A stretch of 43,170 nucleotides of DNA from a virus. The position numbers were made by a program, and so were the translations under genes. The number at the start of each line of letters is the position of its first letter. Position 1 is the first letter of the stretch. The stretch spans positions 1-43,170 of the IMG/VR virus record IMGVR_UViG_3300033153_005623, one strand, 5' to 3'. Shown here in pieces: positions 9,739 through 18,459 of the stretch. The notes beneath the pieces were generated by a model. The model saw only the letters and a list, made by a program, of their open reading frames with translations. It ran no database searches and had not been told where the DNA came from.

Positions 9739-10199
9739 TAAGCCCCTCCTGCTGCAATTGATACAATTCCTTTTGCTGTTTGTGCTCCACCACTGGCTAT
9801 AGCGGCAGAACCAGCAGATAACTGTTGTAATCTTGCTTGAGCAAGTTCATTTTTTTGTTGTTGATATTGTCTCTCTATAGAATTTATATCTCTTAATGTA
9901 TTTGCACTAGATTCATTTAAAACATCAATAAATGTATTACCAATAAGATTAGAAGATGCTATTTGAACCTCATTAAAAGCATCTAAACTTTTTCCTTTTC
10001 TTTCTCTATCTTCAGTTGATATTACCATTTCTTCTTTATTCATAGCAATTAAATTAGGAATATAGTCAGAATTAATAGATTTTAATCCAGCATAAATATT
10101 TGTTATACCAGAAAATATATCAGATACAGCAGTTGCCATATCTCCAGAAGTATTTTTTCCAGTTTGAACTCCACTATCAATGTTTTCTAATTCTGCCAT
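9738..10199 (-). CDS. Small internal virion protein (153 aa), T7 gp14 position
   Basis: The protein is helical, with a central Gln/Ala-rich coiled region (QYQQQKNELAQARLQQ) and a C-terminal Ala/Gly-rich hydrophobic tail (about residues 128-153). This is the layout of small ejection proteins that insert in the outer membrane. It lies directly after the gp12-like tail gene and is coupled by TAATG to the 763-residue gene. Function is inferred from this context. Confidence 0.65.
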   Translation of the reverse strand: MAELENIDSGVQTGKNTSGDMATAVSDIFSGITNIYAGLKSINSDYIPNLIAMNKEEMVISTEDRERKGKSLDAFNEVQIASSNLIGNTFIDVLNESSANTLRDINSIERQYQQQKNELAQARLQQLSAGSAAIASGGAQTAKGIVSIAAGGA

Positions 10200-10202
10200 A
10201 TT

Positions 10203-12449
10203 CTACCGTTTTTGATTTGAGTTAAATGTTATAAAATAATTAGATATATTAAATGAATTAGGTTCTTCATGAATTATTTCTAAAAACGTATCTTCATTAG
10301 TCCCACTAGAAACAGGAAGATCTTTTGTATCACTTTTCCAGTCTACAAAAGTATCATACGCAACTTCAGAATTAAAATCAACAACATTAGAATTTTCTCC
10401 ACTTGAAGATATGCTTCCTCCCAAACTTTGGTATCTATTAATAGATACATTTATTACTTGAGATAATGTCTCATGTTCTTTTGAAAGAAGAAATGGAACT
10501 GATTTATCATATGTTTTTACAATATATCCAACCTGTATAAACCAATAACCTTCATAATTAGATAAGTCTAACGCACCACCAGAAACAGTCTGAGGAAGAA
10601 CTTTATTTGAATTGATAACAATATCTACTTTTTGTCCATCTAAATAAGAAATATCACTTACAGAAAAATTCTTTCTATAAATCATATATTTTGTGAAATT
10701 ACCCTTAACTGTTATTTCTGTTATAGGCAAATCATCTATAAAAGTAAGTTGAATAAACCCAGTTCCAATTGCTGTTACTGTTCCACTTTTTTTTATTTTA
10801 ACATCACCTATATCAGGAACAAAATAAACATCACTTACATTTACACCAGATTCGTCACAATAAAAGTTAAATACCTTTTTGTTTGATGGATTAACTATTT
10901 CAATTTTATCAATAACTTTACTATCGTACATAGTTGTTGAATTATCTAAATACACCATTCTTTCTTGATAGGAATCCTCTTTTAAAAAGTCAGATAATAA
11001 CTCTAAAGAATAAACTTTATCACCAGTCTCACTTATTCTTTCACATAAAAATGACGTAACAGATGACCCACAAGATAAACTTAAAACATTGCAATCATCA
11101 TTGTGAATTAAATCTATTTCTGATATTGCATTCATATTTTGCTCTAATGAATGAACAAGAGAAAACACCTTTCCATTTTCGTTTAATGTAAATAATATTT
11201 GATAAGGATCTTCAATATAATCCATTTCTTTTATTTTTGCATTAAACTTATTTTGAGCAAGGATTGAAATATCTTTAGACTTATATCCATCTTCAATTAA
11301 AACATAAGAAATAGAATTTAATCTGTCTGTATCCAATGTTCCACAAATAATTTCGTTATTCATTTTTATTGGATTTATATTTGAACACTTGATATTATTA
11401 AATAAATCAGCTCTAATATCTTCAGAAGAAAAGAATGATGTCTGTGTACCTCTTAATACAAATAAACCATTTGTAGTACCAACATTTAAACCAACATTAT
11501 TACCAGTTATATAAGATATAGATAAATTCTTTTCAGTTTGTATTTTTGTATAAACACCATAAGTAACTAAAACAGAACCATCTTTAAAGTTAACAGTAGA
11601 AAAATCACCAATACTACTTACATGAGAAGAAAATACTTCACTTAAAATATTTCCAAAAACTAATCTTCCATTTACAAGAGAAACATTAATTGGATACTCA
11701 TCACTTCCACCATAACCGCCCATTCGCCATACATAAGTATCTGTAGCAGATCCAACAATCCCAGCAGTATTGTAATATGTATCAATCCACTCAATATCTA
11801 AAACAGTACTACTTGTAAATCCAGTTACCTTTCCATAAGCATAAACAGTATCGCTTCCAGTAGAAGAACTAAGCATTATGAAATATTTACCTACATCTTC
11901 TGATGTGAAAATTGAATCAGTAGCAATAATTGTATTACCAGAAGCTTTTATTTGTATATTATTTTGTTGTATCCGAATAGGATATATAGTAAATGGATAA
12001 TCATCTATAGTAAATACAGATCCTGTAAATTTTAATAACTTAGGAACAGTTTCTTTTTCCACTATAATTAGAGAATTTCCAACTTCTTGATATTTAATAT
12101 CTTCTATATTCGTTATTTCATGAGGTATCTCAACAATAGGAGTAAGGGTGATGGAGTTTCCATTTACTTCATCTTTGTTAATCTTAAATGGTTTGATATT
12201 AGTATCATTAAGAACAAGATAGAACTCTTCTTCAGATACTGATTTAAAATAAATAACTTTCTTATCACCTGATGACAAAGAAACACCATGATATGTACCA
12301 ATACGCTTTTCTTTTCCACCAAAAAGTGTAGGGATAAAGTTTCTTGTTTCATAACTATAAGAATTATAATTAGCAAGTCCAGGACTTTTATAAAGTCTAT
12401 TAGATACAATTCCTCCATTTACACTTGTTAAAAATAAGTTTTGTAACAT
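10203..12449 (-). CDS. Tail tubular protein B-like (nozzle)
   Basis: The 748-residue beta-rich protein follows the gp11-like gene, with size and order as in T7 gp12 (794). The N-terminus has the typical opening, with residues NGGIVSNRLYKSPGLANY and later RNFIPTLFGG, close to the gp12 pattern of a conserved SPR.. and R.. segment where crossover-like strands start. In T7 this protein forms the hexameric nozzle below the gp11 ring, contacting the fibres. No membrane segment is seen. It is the second tail gene of a tightly packed cluster and ends three bases before the 153-residue gene. Confidence 0.8.
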   Translation of the reverse strand: MLQNLFLTSVNGGIVSNRLYKSPGLANYNSYSYETRNFIPTLFGGKEKRIGTYHGVSLSSGDKKVIYFKSVSEEEFYLVLNDTNIKPFKINKDEVNGNSITLTPIVEIPHEITNIEDIKYQEVGNSLIIVEKETVPKLLKFTGSVFTIDDYPFTIYPIRIQQNNIQIKASGNTIIATDSIFTSEDVGKYFIMLSSSTGSDTVYAYGKVTGFTSSTVLDIEWIDTYYNTAGIVGSATDTYVWRMGGYGGSDEYPINVSLVNGRLVFGNILSEVFSSHVSSIGDFSTVNFKDGSVLVTYGVYTKIQTEKNLSISYITGNNVGLNVGTTNGLFVLRGTQTSFFSSEDIRADLFNNIKCSNINPIKMNNEIICGTLDTDRLNSISYVLIEDGYKSKDISILAQNKFNAKIKEMDYIEDPYQILFTLNENGKVFSLVHSLEQNMNAISEIDLIHNDDCNVLSLSCGSSVTSFLCERISETGDKVYSLELLSDFLKEDSYQERMVYLDNSTTMYDSKVIDKIEIVNPSNKKVFNFYCDESGVNVSDVYFVPDIGDVKIKKSGTVTAIGTGFIQLTFIDDLPITEITVKGNFTKYMIYRKNFSVSDISYLDGQKVDIVINSNKVLPQTVSGGALDLSNYEGYWFIQVGYIVKTYDKSVPFLLSKEHETLSQVINVSINRYQSLGGSISSSGENSNVVDFNSEVAYDTFVDWKSDTKDLPVSSGTNEDTFLEIIHEEPNSFNISNYFITFNSNQKR

Positions 12450-12457
12450 TCATCCCC

Positions 12458-13048
12458 CTAATAATAGAATCTTTTTCTGATTAAATGTCCAGGATTTAGT
12501 ACTGAGTTTGGTTTAGATATACCGTTATTTTTAAATGCTCTCATTTTATTTTTACGAGCAATAATCATTGCAACTTCTAATCTTTTTCCATCAGAATTAA
12601 TAGGCATATTTATTTCTACAGCTAAAGATGAACTAAAGTAATTTGTGAACCAAATAGGCATAAGATGAGTTTCTGTAACATCGCGAATATAAACAACCTT
12701 TAAAGTATCGGCTGTTGATACACTTAAAATATAAGTATCTTTTACATTATATGTATTAGGACAATCTTCTGCGTCATATCCACCTATATTAATTAATCGA
12801 AGGCAATCGCTTGGTAAGTTAAATTTACAAACATATTTACCTTCACCTTCAAAACCATCTTCTTTTGCTAAAGAAACTTCTTTAGTAGAGAAGTTCCATA
12901 TATTTTCAGTAAGAATTGTCTTTCGTACTCTATCGTAATGTTGATTGCATTTTTTAGCTTGTAAAGAATTTCCATCTAAAGATGAAATATTAGCCTCTCT
13001 AATAATATCAAGACCATTATTACAAATATCTACTTGACTTGTTGACAT
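12458..13048 (-). CDS. Tail tubular protein A-like (adaptor)
   Basis: At 196 residues it has exactly the length of T7 gp11. It carries the usual pattern of this family: N-terminal helix with I.N.GL..I, then CNQHYDRVRKTIL.E..WNF, then a LP.DCLR segment, and DVTETHLMPIWFTNYFSSSLA in the last third. This adaptor forms the dodecameric ring that joins portal to nozzle. Its position before the gp12-like gene fits. Confidence 0.85.
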   Translation of the reverse strand: MSTSQVDICNNGLDIIREANISSLDGNSLQAKKCNQHYDRVRKTILTENIWNFSTKEVSLAKEDGFEGEGKYVCKFNLPSDCLRLINIGGYDAEDCPNTYNVKDTYILSVSTADTLKVVYIRDVTETHLMPIWFTNYFSSSLAVEINMPINSDGKRLEVAMIIARKNKMRAFKNNGISKPNSVLNPGHLIRKRFYY

Positions 13049-13059
13049 AGAAAAACCCC

Positions 13060-13260
13060 TTATGATTTAGGATGAATTATCTTAGCCTTAATATTATCCA
13101 ATAAACTTGAAATCTCTGCTGTAGTTGCAGTAGGCGGTAATAATAAATAAACACCCGTTGATTTTGTTGGAAGAGTTGTGATATCAGCCTTATCTTCAAC
13201 TTTGATAACTGATGTATAATCACGAATCTCACATGTTATTAATTTTGCTGGAATTGCCAT
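13060..13260 (-). CDS. Small unknown protein in tail/capsid block
   Basis: The protein has 66 residues and starts MAIPAKLI. It is mainly beta-like in the first half with one helix near the end. The ATG has a good AAGGAG site located just past the terminator that follows the decoration gene. It lies between the capsid unit and the tail adaptor, where podoviruses sometimes carry a head-completion or hinge protein. I do not recognise it. Confidence 0.7.
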   Translation of the reverse strand: MAIPAKLITCEIRDYTSVIKVEDKADITTLPTKSTGVYLLLPPTATTAEISSLLDNIKAKIIHPKS

Positions 13261-13281
13261 AGAATTACTCCTTAATTTAAA

Positions 13282-13300
13282 AGGGGAGGATTACTCCCCT
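13282..13300 (-). terminator. Rho-independent terminator after capsid unit
   Basis: On the minus strand AGGGGAG, loop TAATC and CTCCCCT form a 7-bp GC-rich stem followed by TTTTAAATT. It comes directly after the stop of the decoration gene and ends the capsid transcription unit. Confidence 0.8.
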
Positions 13301-13307
13301 AATTTAT

Positions 13308-13787
13308 TTAGTTTCCTGATACGAAATCAGCACGGAATATAATATCCCCAGCTACAACAGTAGTAGATGTTGCAACAAAACGAAAAGGAATAGATCCCTG
13401 AACATTAGTTGCAGGTGAAACCGCAGCCATTTCTCCAATTGTTAATTGTAAATCATCATTATCATTACCAAATCCACTTACAGTTTCATCGTAAAGAACT
13501 TTTTCAGTTCCACTTACAACTACTGGCGCAGCAGTGATTTTAGTTTCTCCAAAGTAAAGGTCGCCAGTCATTACACCAGTTCCATCACCAATTACTGTAA
13601 TTTTTACAATACGATCAGATCCGAAAAGTGGAAGCAATTCAAAGTCATCACCAATAGCAATAGTTGCTGGAGTTGTGATAACATCAACTAAATGCTTTAG
13701 CTTTCCACCACTTAGTAAATCAGATACGTAGCTATTAGCTTTATATGTATCTATATTTTCTTTATATTTTGAATTAATAGTAGTCAT
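13308..13787 (-). CDS. Putative capsid decoration protein
   Basis: This 159-residue protein is rich in Gly, Val, Thr and Asp with alternating beta strands and no Cys. It sits nine bases downstream of the major capsid gene and shares its transcription unit, which ends at a terminator just after this gene. Head decoration or head-fibre proteins commonly occupy this position and have this composition. No catalytic motif is visible. The assignment is from context. Confidence 0.6.
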   Translation of the reverse strand: MTTINSKYKENIDTYKANSYVSDLLSGGKLKHLVDVITTPATIAIGDDFELLPLFGSDRIVKITVIGDGTGVMTGDLYFGETKITAAPVVVSGTEKVLYDETVSGFGNDNDDLQLTIGEMAAVSPATNVQGSIPFRFVATSTTVVAGDIIFRADFVSGN

Positions 13788-13796
13788 TAATGCCTC

Positions 13797-14759
13797 CTAA
13801 GATGTTTGGATTCCGAACTCGATACGGAAATTTTTGTTAATATCAGTCATTGTGAAATTATGTTCTTGCATAGCTAACGCTTTATTGTTGTTATTACGAT
13901 CAATATCACGAGCTTCAACATTTACATCTATTCCACCCCAAATACCCTGAACGATTCCATCTCCAACAAATGCTGGACATGCCCATACATCATAAGTTAC
14001 TGAATTTATAACTTGAGATGTTTTACGATCATCCATTAATGTTTCAAAATAGATATGGATTCCAAGAGCTGGAATTTTTACAACACGACCATCTTCATAA
14101 GTAGCCGTACTTACAGCATTCATATTTGATAGTTGTTCAATTTGCCATAAAGGAACTGATGCAGTAGAAGGCATGATGATGTTTAAAATTTGACCATCAA
14201 GTTCTTTTGAATCACGCAACTGAGCTAAATTAATAAGTTTCAACCATGTAAGACCAACATCACTTGCTGTATCTCCAAATTCTGAAGCAGAAATTGTGTT
14301 ATTTGTATCGAAAGAAACAAGTGTACCTTGATCTTTTCCACAAACGATTGGGCTTTCAAAAGCATCCAACATACGAATTGTTGAATAACGACCAAGTGCC
14401 ATTTGCATACCTTGCAATTGTTTTGACATTGGATCTCCCAACATATTCTTAAATCTATCTAAAGATGCCATTTCAACAGCAACTGAAGAACGATCTGGTG
14501 ATAACCAAACGTTTTCAATTTGTGAACGTTGGAATTGAGTATCTGCAAAACGTTCATTATTTTCACTAGCTTCAATAGGTTCTAAACGTTCAACAACTTG
14601 AGCATTTTCACCTTCTGCTTCTACAATAGAAACAATTGATGCGTATTTTTTTTGATAACCTGAGTTTTGTAACGCAAGTTCAAAGTTAGTAGCAAACTTT
14701 TTAGAATATGTTTCTGTAAAGTCTCCAGTAACCATACCACGATTTAAATTTGGATTCAT
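13797..14759 (-). CDS. Major capsid protein
   Basis: This 320-residue protein (T7 gp10A is 345) follows the scaffold gene. It has the features of phage capsid families with an N-terminal extension and long helix: an acidic E-loop-like region (residues about 45-85, with ERFADTQFQRS), a helix with QLQGMQMALGRY, and strands near the end (AWC/WACPAFVGDGIVQGIWGG, then FTMTDINKNFRIEFG). The DTQ..R pattern resembles the Phage_capsid_2 group. It has a strong ribosome site (AGGAG). It is insulated by a large hairpin upstream and a terminator downstream of the decoration gene, which suits separate, high expression. Confidence 0.85.
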   Translation of the reverse strand: MNPNLNRGMVTGDFTETYSKKFATNFELALQNSGYQKKYASIVSIVEAEGENAQVVERLEPIEASENNERFADTQFQRSQIENVWLSPDRSSVAVEMASLDRFKNMLGDPMSKQLQGMQMALGRYSTIRMLDAFESPIVCGKDQGTLVSFDTNNTISASEFGDTASDVGLTWLKLINLAQLRDSKELDGQILNIIMPSTASVPLWQIEQLSNMNAVSTATYEDGRVVKIPALGIHIYFETLMDDRKTSQVINSVTYDVWACPAFVGDGIVQGIWGGIDVNVEARDIDRNNNNKALAMQEHNFTMTDINKNFRIEFGIQTS

Positions 14760-14842
14760 TTTCTTTTCTCCTAGTTAAATTAAAATAAATATACTTTCGT
14801 TTGACTTATCCTAATTCAAGGGGTCGTATGTTATAAATGAAC

Positions 14843-14888
14843 AAATAGGCTCTAAAGGAGTTATCTTATGTCCCTTTAGAGCCTATTT
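14843..14888. terminator. 16-bp perfect hairpin upstream of capsid gene
   Basis: The arms at 14843-14858 and 14873-14888 are exact 16-bp inverted repeats with a 14-base loop. It lies in the 160-base gap between scaffold and major capsid genes. On the minus strand the stem is followed by TTTGTTCATTT, so it can act as a terminator or attenuator for readthrough from the scaffold unit. It could also act as an RNA processing site. Confidence 0.75.
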
Positions 14889-14913
14889 AAACATATTTAA
14901 TAGGAAAAATCAA
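14885..14913 (-). promoter_or_regulatory. Candidate late promoter overlapping the hairpin
   Basis: On the minus strand TTGATT (14908-14913) lies 17 bases before TTAAAT (14885-14890). It shares the TTGATTTTTCC block with the promoter candidate at 2635-2645. The expected start would fall inside the right arm of the hairpin, so transcripts starting here would escape the terminator that stops upstream transcripts. Confidence 0.4.
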
Positions 14914-14919
14914 GTACTA

Positions 14920-15720
14920 TTAACTATATATTTTTTCTTGCAATGACATATACTCTTTATATTCAGGGCTTGTGCTATCAAATCCTTCACTACCCATTTT
15001 ATTTGTAAGATAAGTAAATCGAGAATGATCACTTTCTGAAACGCTTCCCGTAACAGGTGAAACATAAGTATCCTCTGATGATCTCATAGCAATATTATTT
15101 AAAAGTTTATATGTTTTTTCAGTACCAAGAGACTTACGTAATGCCAATAAATCAACGTCACTCATACCAAGTTCTTTTGAAACAGCATTTACTTTGGATA
15201 CTTTCGTTCCATACTCATCTCCCCATTCAACAGTAAGAGTTGCTATATCTTTAGCTTCGTTTTGATCAAAAACAGTTTTCTTTTTACTTCTTCCTTGATT
15301 TATACGATTTAATATTTTATTTACTTGACTTTCTGAAAAATTGCTTTCTTGAAAAAATTTAAACATTTCATCTTTTTCTGAACTTGTATTATTTTCAAAA
15401 TCTTTATATTTCTTATAATCTTCAGGAATACCCATTTTAGTCTTATAATCTTTTATTTCTGCATCTGAAGAATGATCATTTGGAATTAAAGCAAGACGAT
15501 CTTGACTTCCCATCTTTTTTTCTAATCCTTTATAAAATTCAAATAATTTTGCAAAATCAGGATTTCCTTTATTTTGAAGGTATTGATGATCGTTTGTATC
15601 TGTAATTCCCATTGCAATATATGGATTTACAGGATCTTTACCTACTGGTGGTATTGCAGGAGTAGGTGTTGGAACTGTTGGTTGTGGAGTTGGTACTCCG
15701 CCATTAATTGGATCTGTCAT
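14920..15720 (-). CDS. Capsid scaffolding protein
   Basis: This 266-residue protein lies directly upstream of the major capsid gene. The N-terminus is a Pro/Thr linker (residues about 8-28). It is followed by acidic, helical sequence with the common scaffold signature LALIPNDHSSDAEIKDYKTK.GIPEDYKKY (about residues 78-110) and a charged helical C-terminus suited to capsid binding. Scaffolds of this kind guide procapsid assembly and then leave. T7 gp9 is 307 residues. It has a good ribosome site. The gene is followed by the large hairpin. Confidence 0.8.
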   Translation of the reverse strand: MTDPINGGVPTPQPTVPTPTPAIPPVGKDPVNPYIAMGITDTNDHQYLQNKGNPDFAKLFEFYKGLEKKMGSQDRLALIPNDHSSDAEIKDYKTKMGIPEDYKKYKDFENNTSSEKDEMFKFFQESNFSESQVNKILNRINQGRSKKKTVFDQNEAKDIATLTVEWGDEYGTKVSKVNAVSKELGMSDVDLLALRKSLGTEKTYKLLNNIAMRSSEDTYVSPVTGSVSESDHSRFTYLTNKMGSEGFDSTSPEYKEYMSLQEKIYS

Positions 15721-15729
15721 TTTTGTCTC

Positions 15730-16185
15730 CTATACTACTTTTGACTGTGAATATACACGTCCATTTTTAATTTTAATAAAATATTTTAAACGATCATATT
15801 CTCGTTTAACAACCCCAATATCAATTGTATTATGAACATATTTACGAGAATTATCATACATTGTAAATGCTAATGAGTTCTTATCAAAAACAACTCCATT
15901 AATACCTATGTTACCTAAAAGTTTTTCAATAATTTCATTTTCACCAAATTCTTTTCCGATTTTATATTTATATTTATTTTTAGAGAAATGCTTTCCTTGA
16001 CGATAAATATCTTTAATTTCTTCTTTTTTAGATGGAATAGATACTTTATCTACATTAGGTTGTACTGATAATTCTTCTTTATAATCAACTAACGCTTTAG
16101 CTAAAGTTTCTTTCTTTGGCATAGGTGTATCAAAACTAATACCAAGTTTCTTAGCTTTGACTAGGTCTTCTTTATAATTTGACAT
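15730..16185 (-). CDS. Unknown head-module protein (151 aa)
   Basis: The protein is strongly basic with many Lys. The N-terminal 30 residues (KEDLVKAKKLGISFDTPMPKKETLAKAL) look like a small SAP/LEM-like helix-turn-helix hairpin, common in phage proteins next to the portal. The remainder ends in beta strands. Its ATG overlaps the last base of the upstream Bbp19-like gene. It may bind DNA or scaffold during packaging, but no family is certain. Confidence 0.7.
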   Translation of the reverse strand: MSNYKEDLVKAKKLGISFDTPMPKKETLAKALVDYKEELSVQPNVDKVSIPSKKEEIKDIYRQGKHFSKNKYKYKIGKEFGENEIIEKLLGNIGINGVVFDKNSLAFTMYDNSRKYVHNTIDIGVVKREYDRLKYFIKIKNGRVYSQSKVV

Positions 16186-16466
16186 TATTTAGTCTCCTTT
16201 ATTTTTTTTAATATTTGAATAATGACTTGCCGTCTTCCTTCTTTAGCAAAAGCTAAAGTTGGACTTTCCATCATAGTAGTTTCATCATAAAAGCACATTG
16301 CCTTTAGATCTTCTAAAACTAATTTACCATTATCAGAATTAAATATCTGATATGCTTTCTTTAGTCTTAAAATCTTATCACTCTTCTCTTGAGTACTTTT
16401 TTTGTTTTTTTCTTCTTGCTTGATTTGCTCTGTAGATTTTCCGAGTGTTTGCTTATCTAAATCCAT
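16185..16466 (-). CDS. Bbp19-like small head-module protein
   Basis: This 93-residue protein has a charged N-terminal helix. It then has the pattern typical of the Bbp19 family found next to podovirus portals: a helix with YQIFNSDNGKLVLEDLKAMC, then a region ending in AFAKEGRRQVIIQIL. The biochemical role of this family is not known to me. The gene lies ten bases after the portal stop and overlaps the next gene by one base. Confidence 0.75.
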   Translation of the reverse strand: MDLDKQTLGKSTEQIKQEEKNKKSTQEKSDKILRLKKAYQIFNSDNGKLVLEDLKAMCFYDETTMMESPTLAFAKEGRRQVIIQILKKIKETK

Positions 16467-16475
16467 AGTTATCTC

Positions 16476-18044
16476 CTATTGAGGTTGTTTACTATTATTG
16501 TCTATTTGTGATTGTAATAAATCATCTTGTAGTTTTTTATTTTTAGAAATTGACGCTTTTCTTTTGTCTTGAGCTGTTTTAACTTTAGCATCATCAAAAA
16601 TAAGATCTTGAGGAACGTTTAAAGAAACACCTAATGTCTTAATCATTTGAGAAACATCAATTCTATCATTAAATTCTGCTATAGCTTGAGGATTTATCTG
16701 AAATAACGGCATCAAAATATTTAACATCTTAACAACACCTAATACTCTCTCAGATTCCATTAATCTATTCGCTGGAGCATCAAAATAAAGAGAAAGACCA
16801 GAAGGAAGTTCAATCAATCCCTGTCTTGATAAGATATTTAATTCACGTTTAATAACTTTAGATAAAAACGAATCCTGAAGAAGAGTAATAAATGGCGCAA
16901 GCATTACAGAAGATTCACTTGATCTTTGCATAACTTCAGTCGCAGATTGTGTTTTATCTTGAGAAAATATTTGGAAAGCATTGTTATTAAATGCTGTAAG
17001 CACAGCTTGTGTTCTTCGTGCTATCTCATTAGCAGATAAATCAACATCTGATGCCAAAGGAATTGGTTTAATTAAAAGCTCACCTTCTGAATTAAGAAGA
17101 CCAGGAACAACTTCTCCAGGACTAAATTTAGATCCCCACATAATATCATCATCTGTCGTACCAATAACTGGATCATCATTATAAGTAGTTTTCTTTAAAA
17201 GTAGACGACTTAATTCATCCAATGTAGCAAGATCTGAAAAATTATCAACTCCAATACCACGAGCATATTTTTCATTATAAGCAGGGAGTAATTGTCCATA
17301 AATATAAGGCATATCTACAAAATAACCAGTTGAAATTATTTTTAAATCAACCTCAGATCCAGCAGTAGAAAAACTAGCTCCACCATATAAATAAACTGAT
17401 TTATATAAAAATCCCCGTTTCTTAACTGCCCTATCTGTATTCTTATGAACGCAATGAACAAATAAGAATTTTTCATTTTCTTGTTTACTATTTGTAACTT
17501 CAGCAGGAATGTTTTTAGGAAAAAGATCTTTTGCTTGTTCTTTTGTTAGATACATTTTTCTAAATACTTTAGTCAAATTTCTATTGAAATCAATATCTAT
17601 ATACATATCATTCAAAGGAACATTTATATATTTAGTTCCACCAAGAACTTTGTCTTCTTCTAAAAATAAAAATCCATTTCCAAAAACAATTACACTCATC
17701 ATACATTGTAATATTGCTTGAGAAAACCCATGGTCTGGTAAATATCTATATTTAAAAATCTCATCTGTTACTTGATCTGCTTTTGTTTCAGTACCGCCTT
17801 CTCCTTTTAATCCATGCCATCTTGTAGAACGTGGAGTAAGTTGACTAAATAACATTGTTACAAAACGTTGAGCAGCTCTATTTCCAGTATTATCAAAATT
17901 AAAATTAAGCTGGTCACCCTCAACATTAGTAGAATTAAATGATCCAGAATTAGGATAAATTAATTTTCCTACCTTTTCCCAAATATTATCCCATCCAGCT
18001 TGACGTTCTGCAACTAAACTTCCATATTGATCTTTATAATTCAT
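16476..18044 (-). CDS. Portal (head-tail connector) protein
   Basis: At 522 residues (T7 gp8 is 536) it shows the collar features of T7-like connectors. These are an N-terminal helix with W..I...IYP..G, the NTGNRAAQRFVTMLFSQLTPRSTRWHGL segment at about 52-80, the FGNGFLF.EED strand pair near 120, and TQSATEVMQRSSESSVMLAPF (about 365-385) with the TATEV-type motif. The C-terminal part is Lys/Gln-rich. It forms the dodecameric ring for packaging and tail attachment. It lies in order after terminase, as usual. Confidence 0.9.
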   Translation of the reverse strand: MNYKDQYGSLVAERQAGWDNIWEKVGKLIYPNSGSFNSTNVEGDQLNFNFDNTGNRAAQRFVTMLFSQLTPRSTRWHGLKGEGGTETKADQVTDEIFKYRYLPDHGFSQAILQCMMSVIVFGNGFLFLEEDKVLGGTKYINVPLNDMYIDIDFNRNLTKVFRKMYLTKEQAKDLFPKNIPAEVTNSKQENEKFLFVHCVHKNTDRAVKKRGFLYKSVYLYGGASFSTAGSEVDLKIISTGYFVDMPYIYGQLLPAYNEKYARGIGVDNFSDLATLDELSRLLLKKTTYNDDPVIGTTDDDIMWGSKFSPGEVVPGLLNSEGELLIKPIPLASDVDLSANEIARRTQAVLTAFNNNAFQIFSQDKTQSATEVMQRSSESSVMLAPFITLLQDSFLSKVIKRELNILSRQGLIELPSGLSLYFDAPANRLMESERVLGVVKMLNILMPLFQINPQAIAEFNDRIDVSQMIKTLGVSLNVPQDLIFDDAKVKTAQDKRKASISKNKKLQDDLLQSQIDNNSKQPQ

Positions 18045-18052
18045 ATGATTTC

Positions 18053-18397
18053 CTAAGCATTTATTCCTGAAAGTAATCCATCTTCATCATCTTCTTCATA
18101 TAAATCAGATAAACTTAATCCTTGTGTTTGACCAGAAGCTTCAATTGCAGCTCTATCTGCTGCAGCTTCTCTAGTAGCAGCGGCTTGAGTTTTAGCTCTA
18201 TTTGCAGATTCTATCTTTTCAGCTTTTTTTCTATCTTTAGAAGCGTATAATACTTCAGACGTTCCCATTGTTGCAATAGAAGCTAAACCGCGTGTGACAT
18301 CACTATTTAATTCTTGTTGTAAATGATCGTCAAAACTAGATAATCCTTCTTTTACCGTATCTTCTACACTATCCAATGCATCACTTAACCAACCCAT
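18053..18397 (-). CDS. Small acidic/Ala-rich head protein upstream of portal
   Basis: This 114-residue protein has an amphipathic N-terminus (MGWLSDALDSVEDTVKEGLSSF), a central Ala/Lys/Glu coiled coil (about 58-90) and an acidic C-terminal tail (DLYEEDDEDGLL). Such short proteins between terminase and portal in podoviruses are often minor head or core components. I cannot assign a specific family. It is the first gene after the promoter candidate at 18430-18458 and has a good GGGAG ribosome site. Confidence 0.7.
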   Translation of the reverse strand: MGWLSDALDSVEDTVKEGLSSFDDHLQQELNSDVTRGLASIATMGTSEVLYASKDRKKAEKIESANRAKTQAAATREAAADRAAIEASGQTQGLSLSDLYEEDDEDGLLSGINA

Positions 18398-18429
18398 ATT
18401 TAAACTCCCTATATATAATTATAAACTAA

Positions 18430-18458
18430 ATCTTATTATATTTATAAATAAAAATCAA
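18430..18458 (-). promoter_or_regulatory. Candidate late promoter upstream of portal unit
   Basis: On the minus strand TTGATT (18453-18458), a 17-base AT-only spacer and TAAGAT (18430-18435) lie in the short gap between TerL and the next gene. It shares the TTGATTTTT block with two other late-arm gaps. Confidence 0.5.
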
Positions 18459-18459
18459 G

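Noticed and set aside
12164-12418. 84-codon frame inside the gp12-like gene
   Set aside because: Same-strand shadow in another frame of a well-supported gene, without ribosome site.
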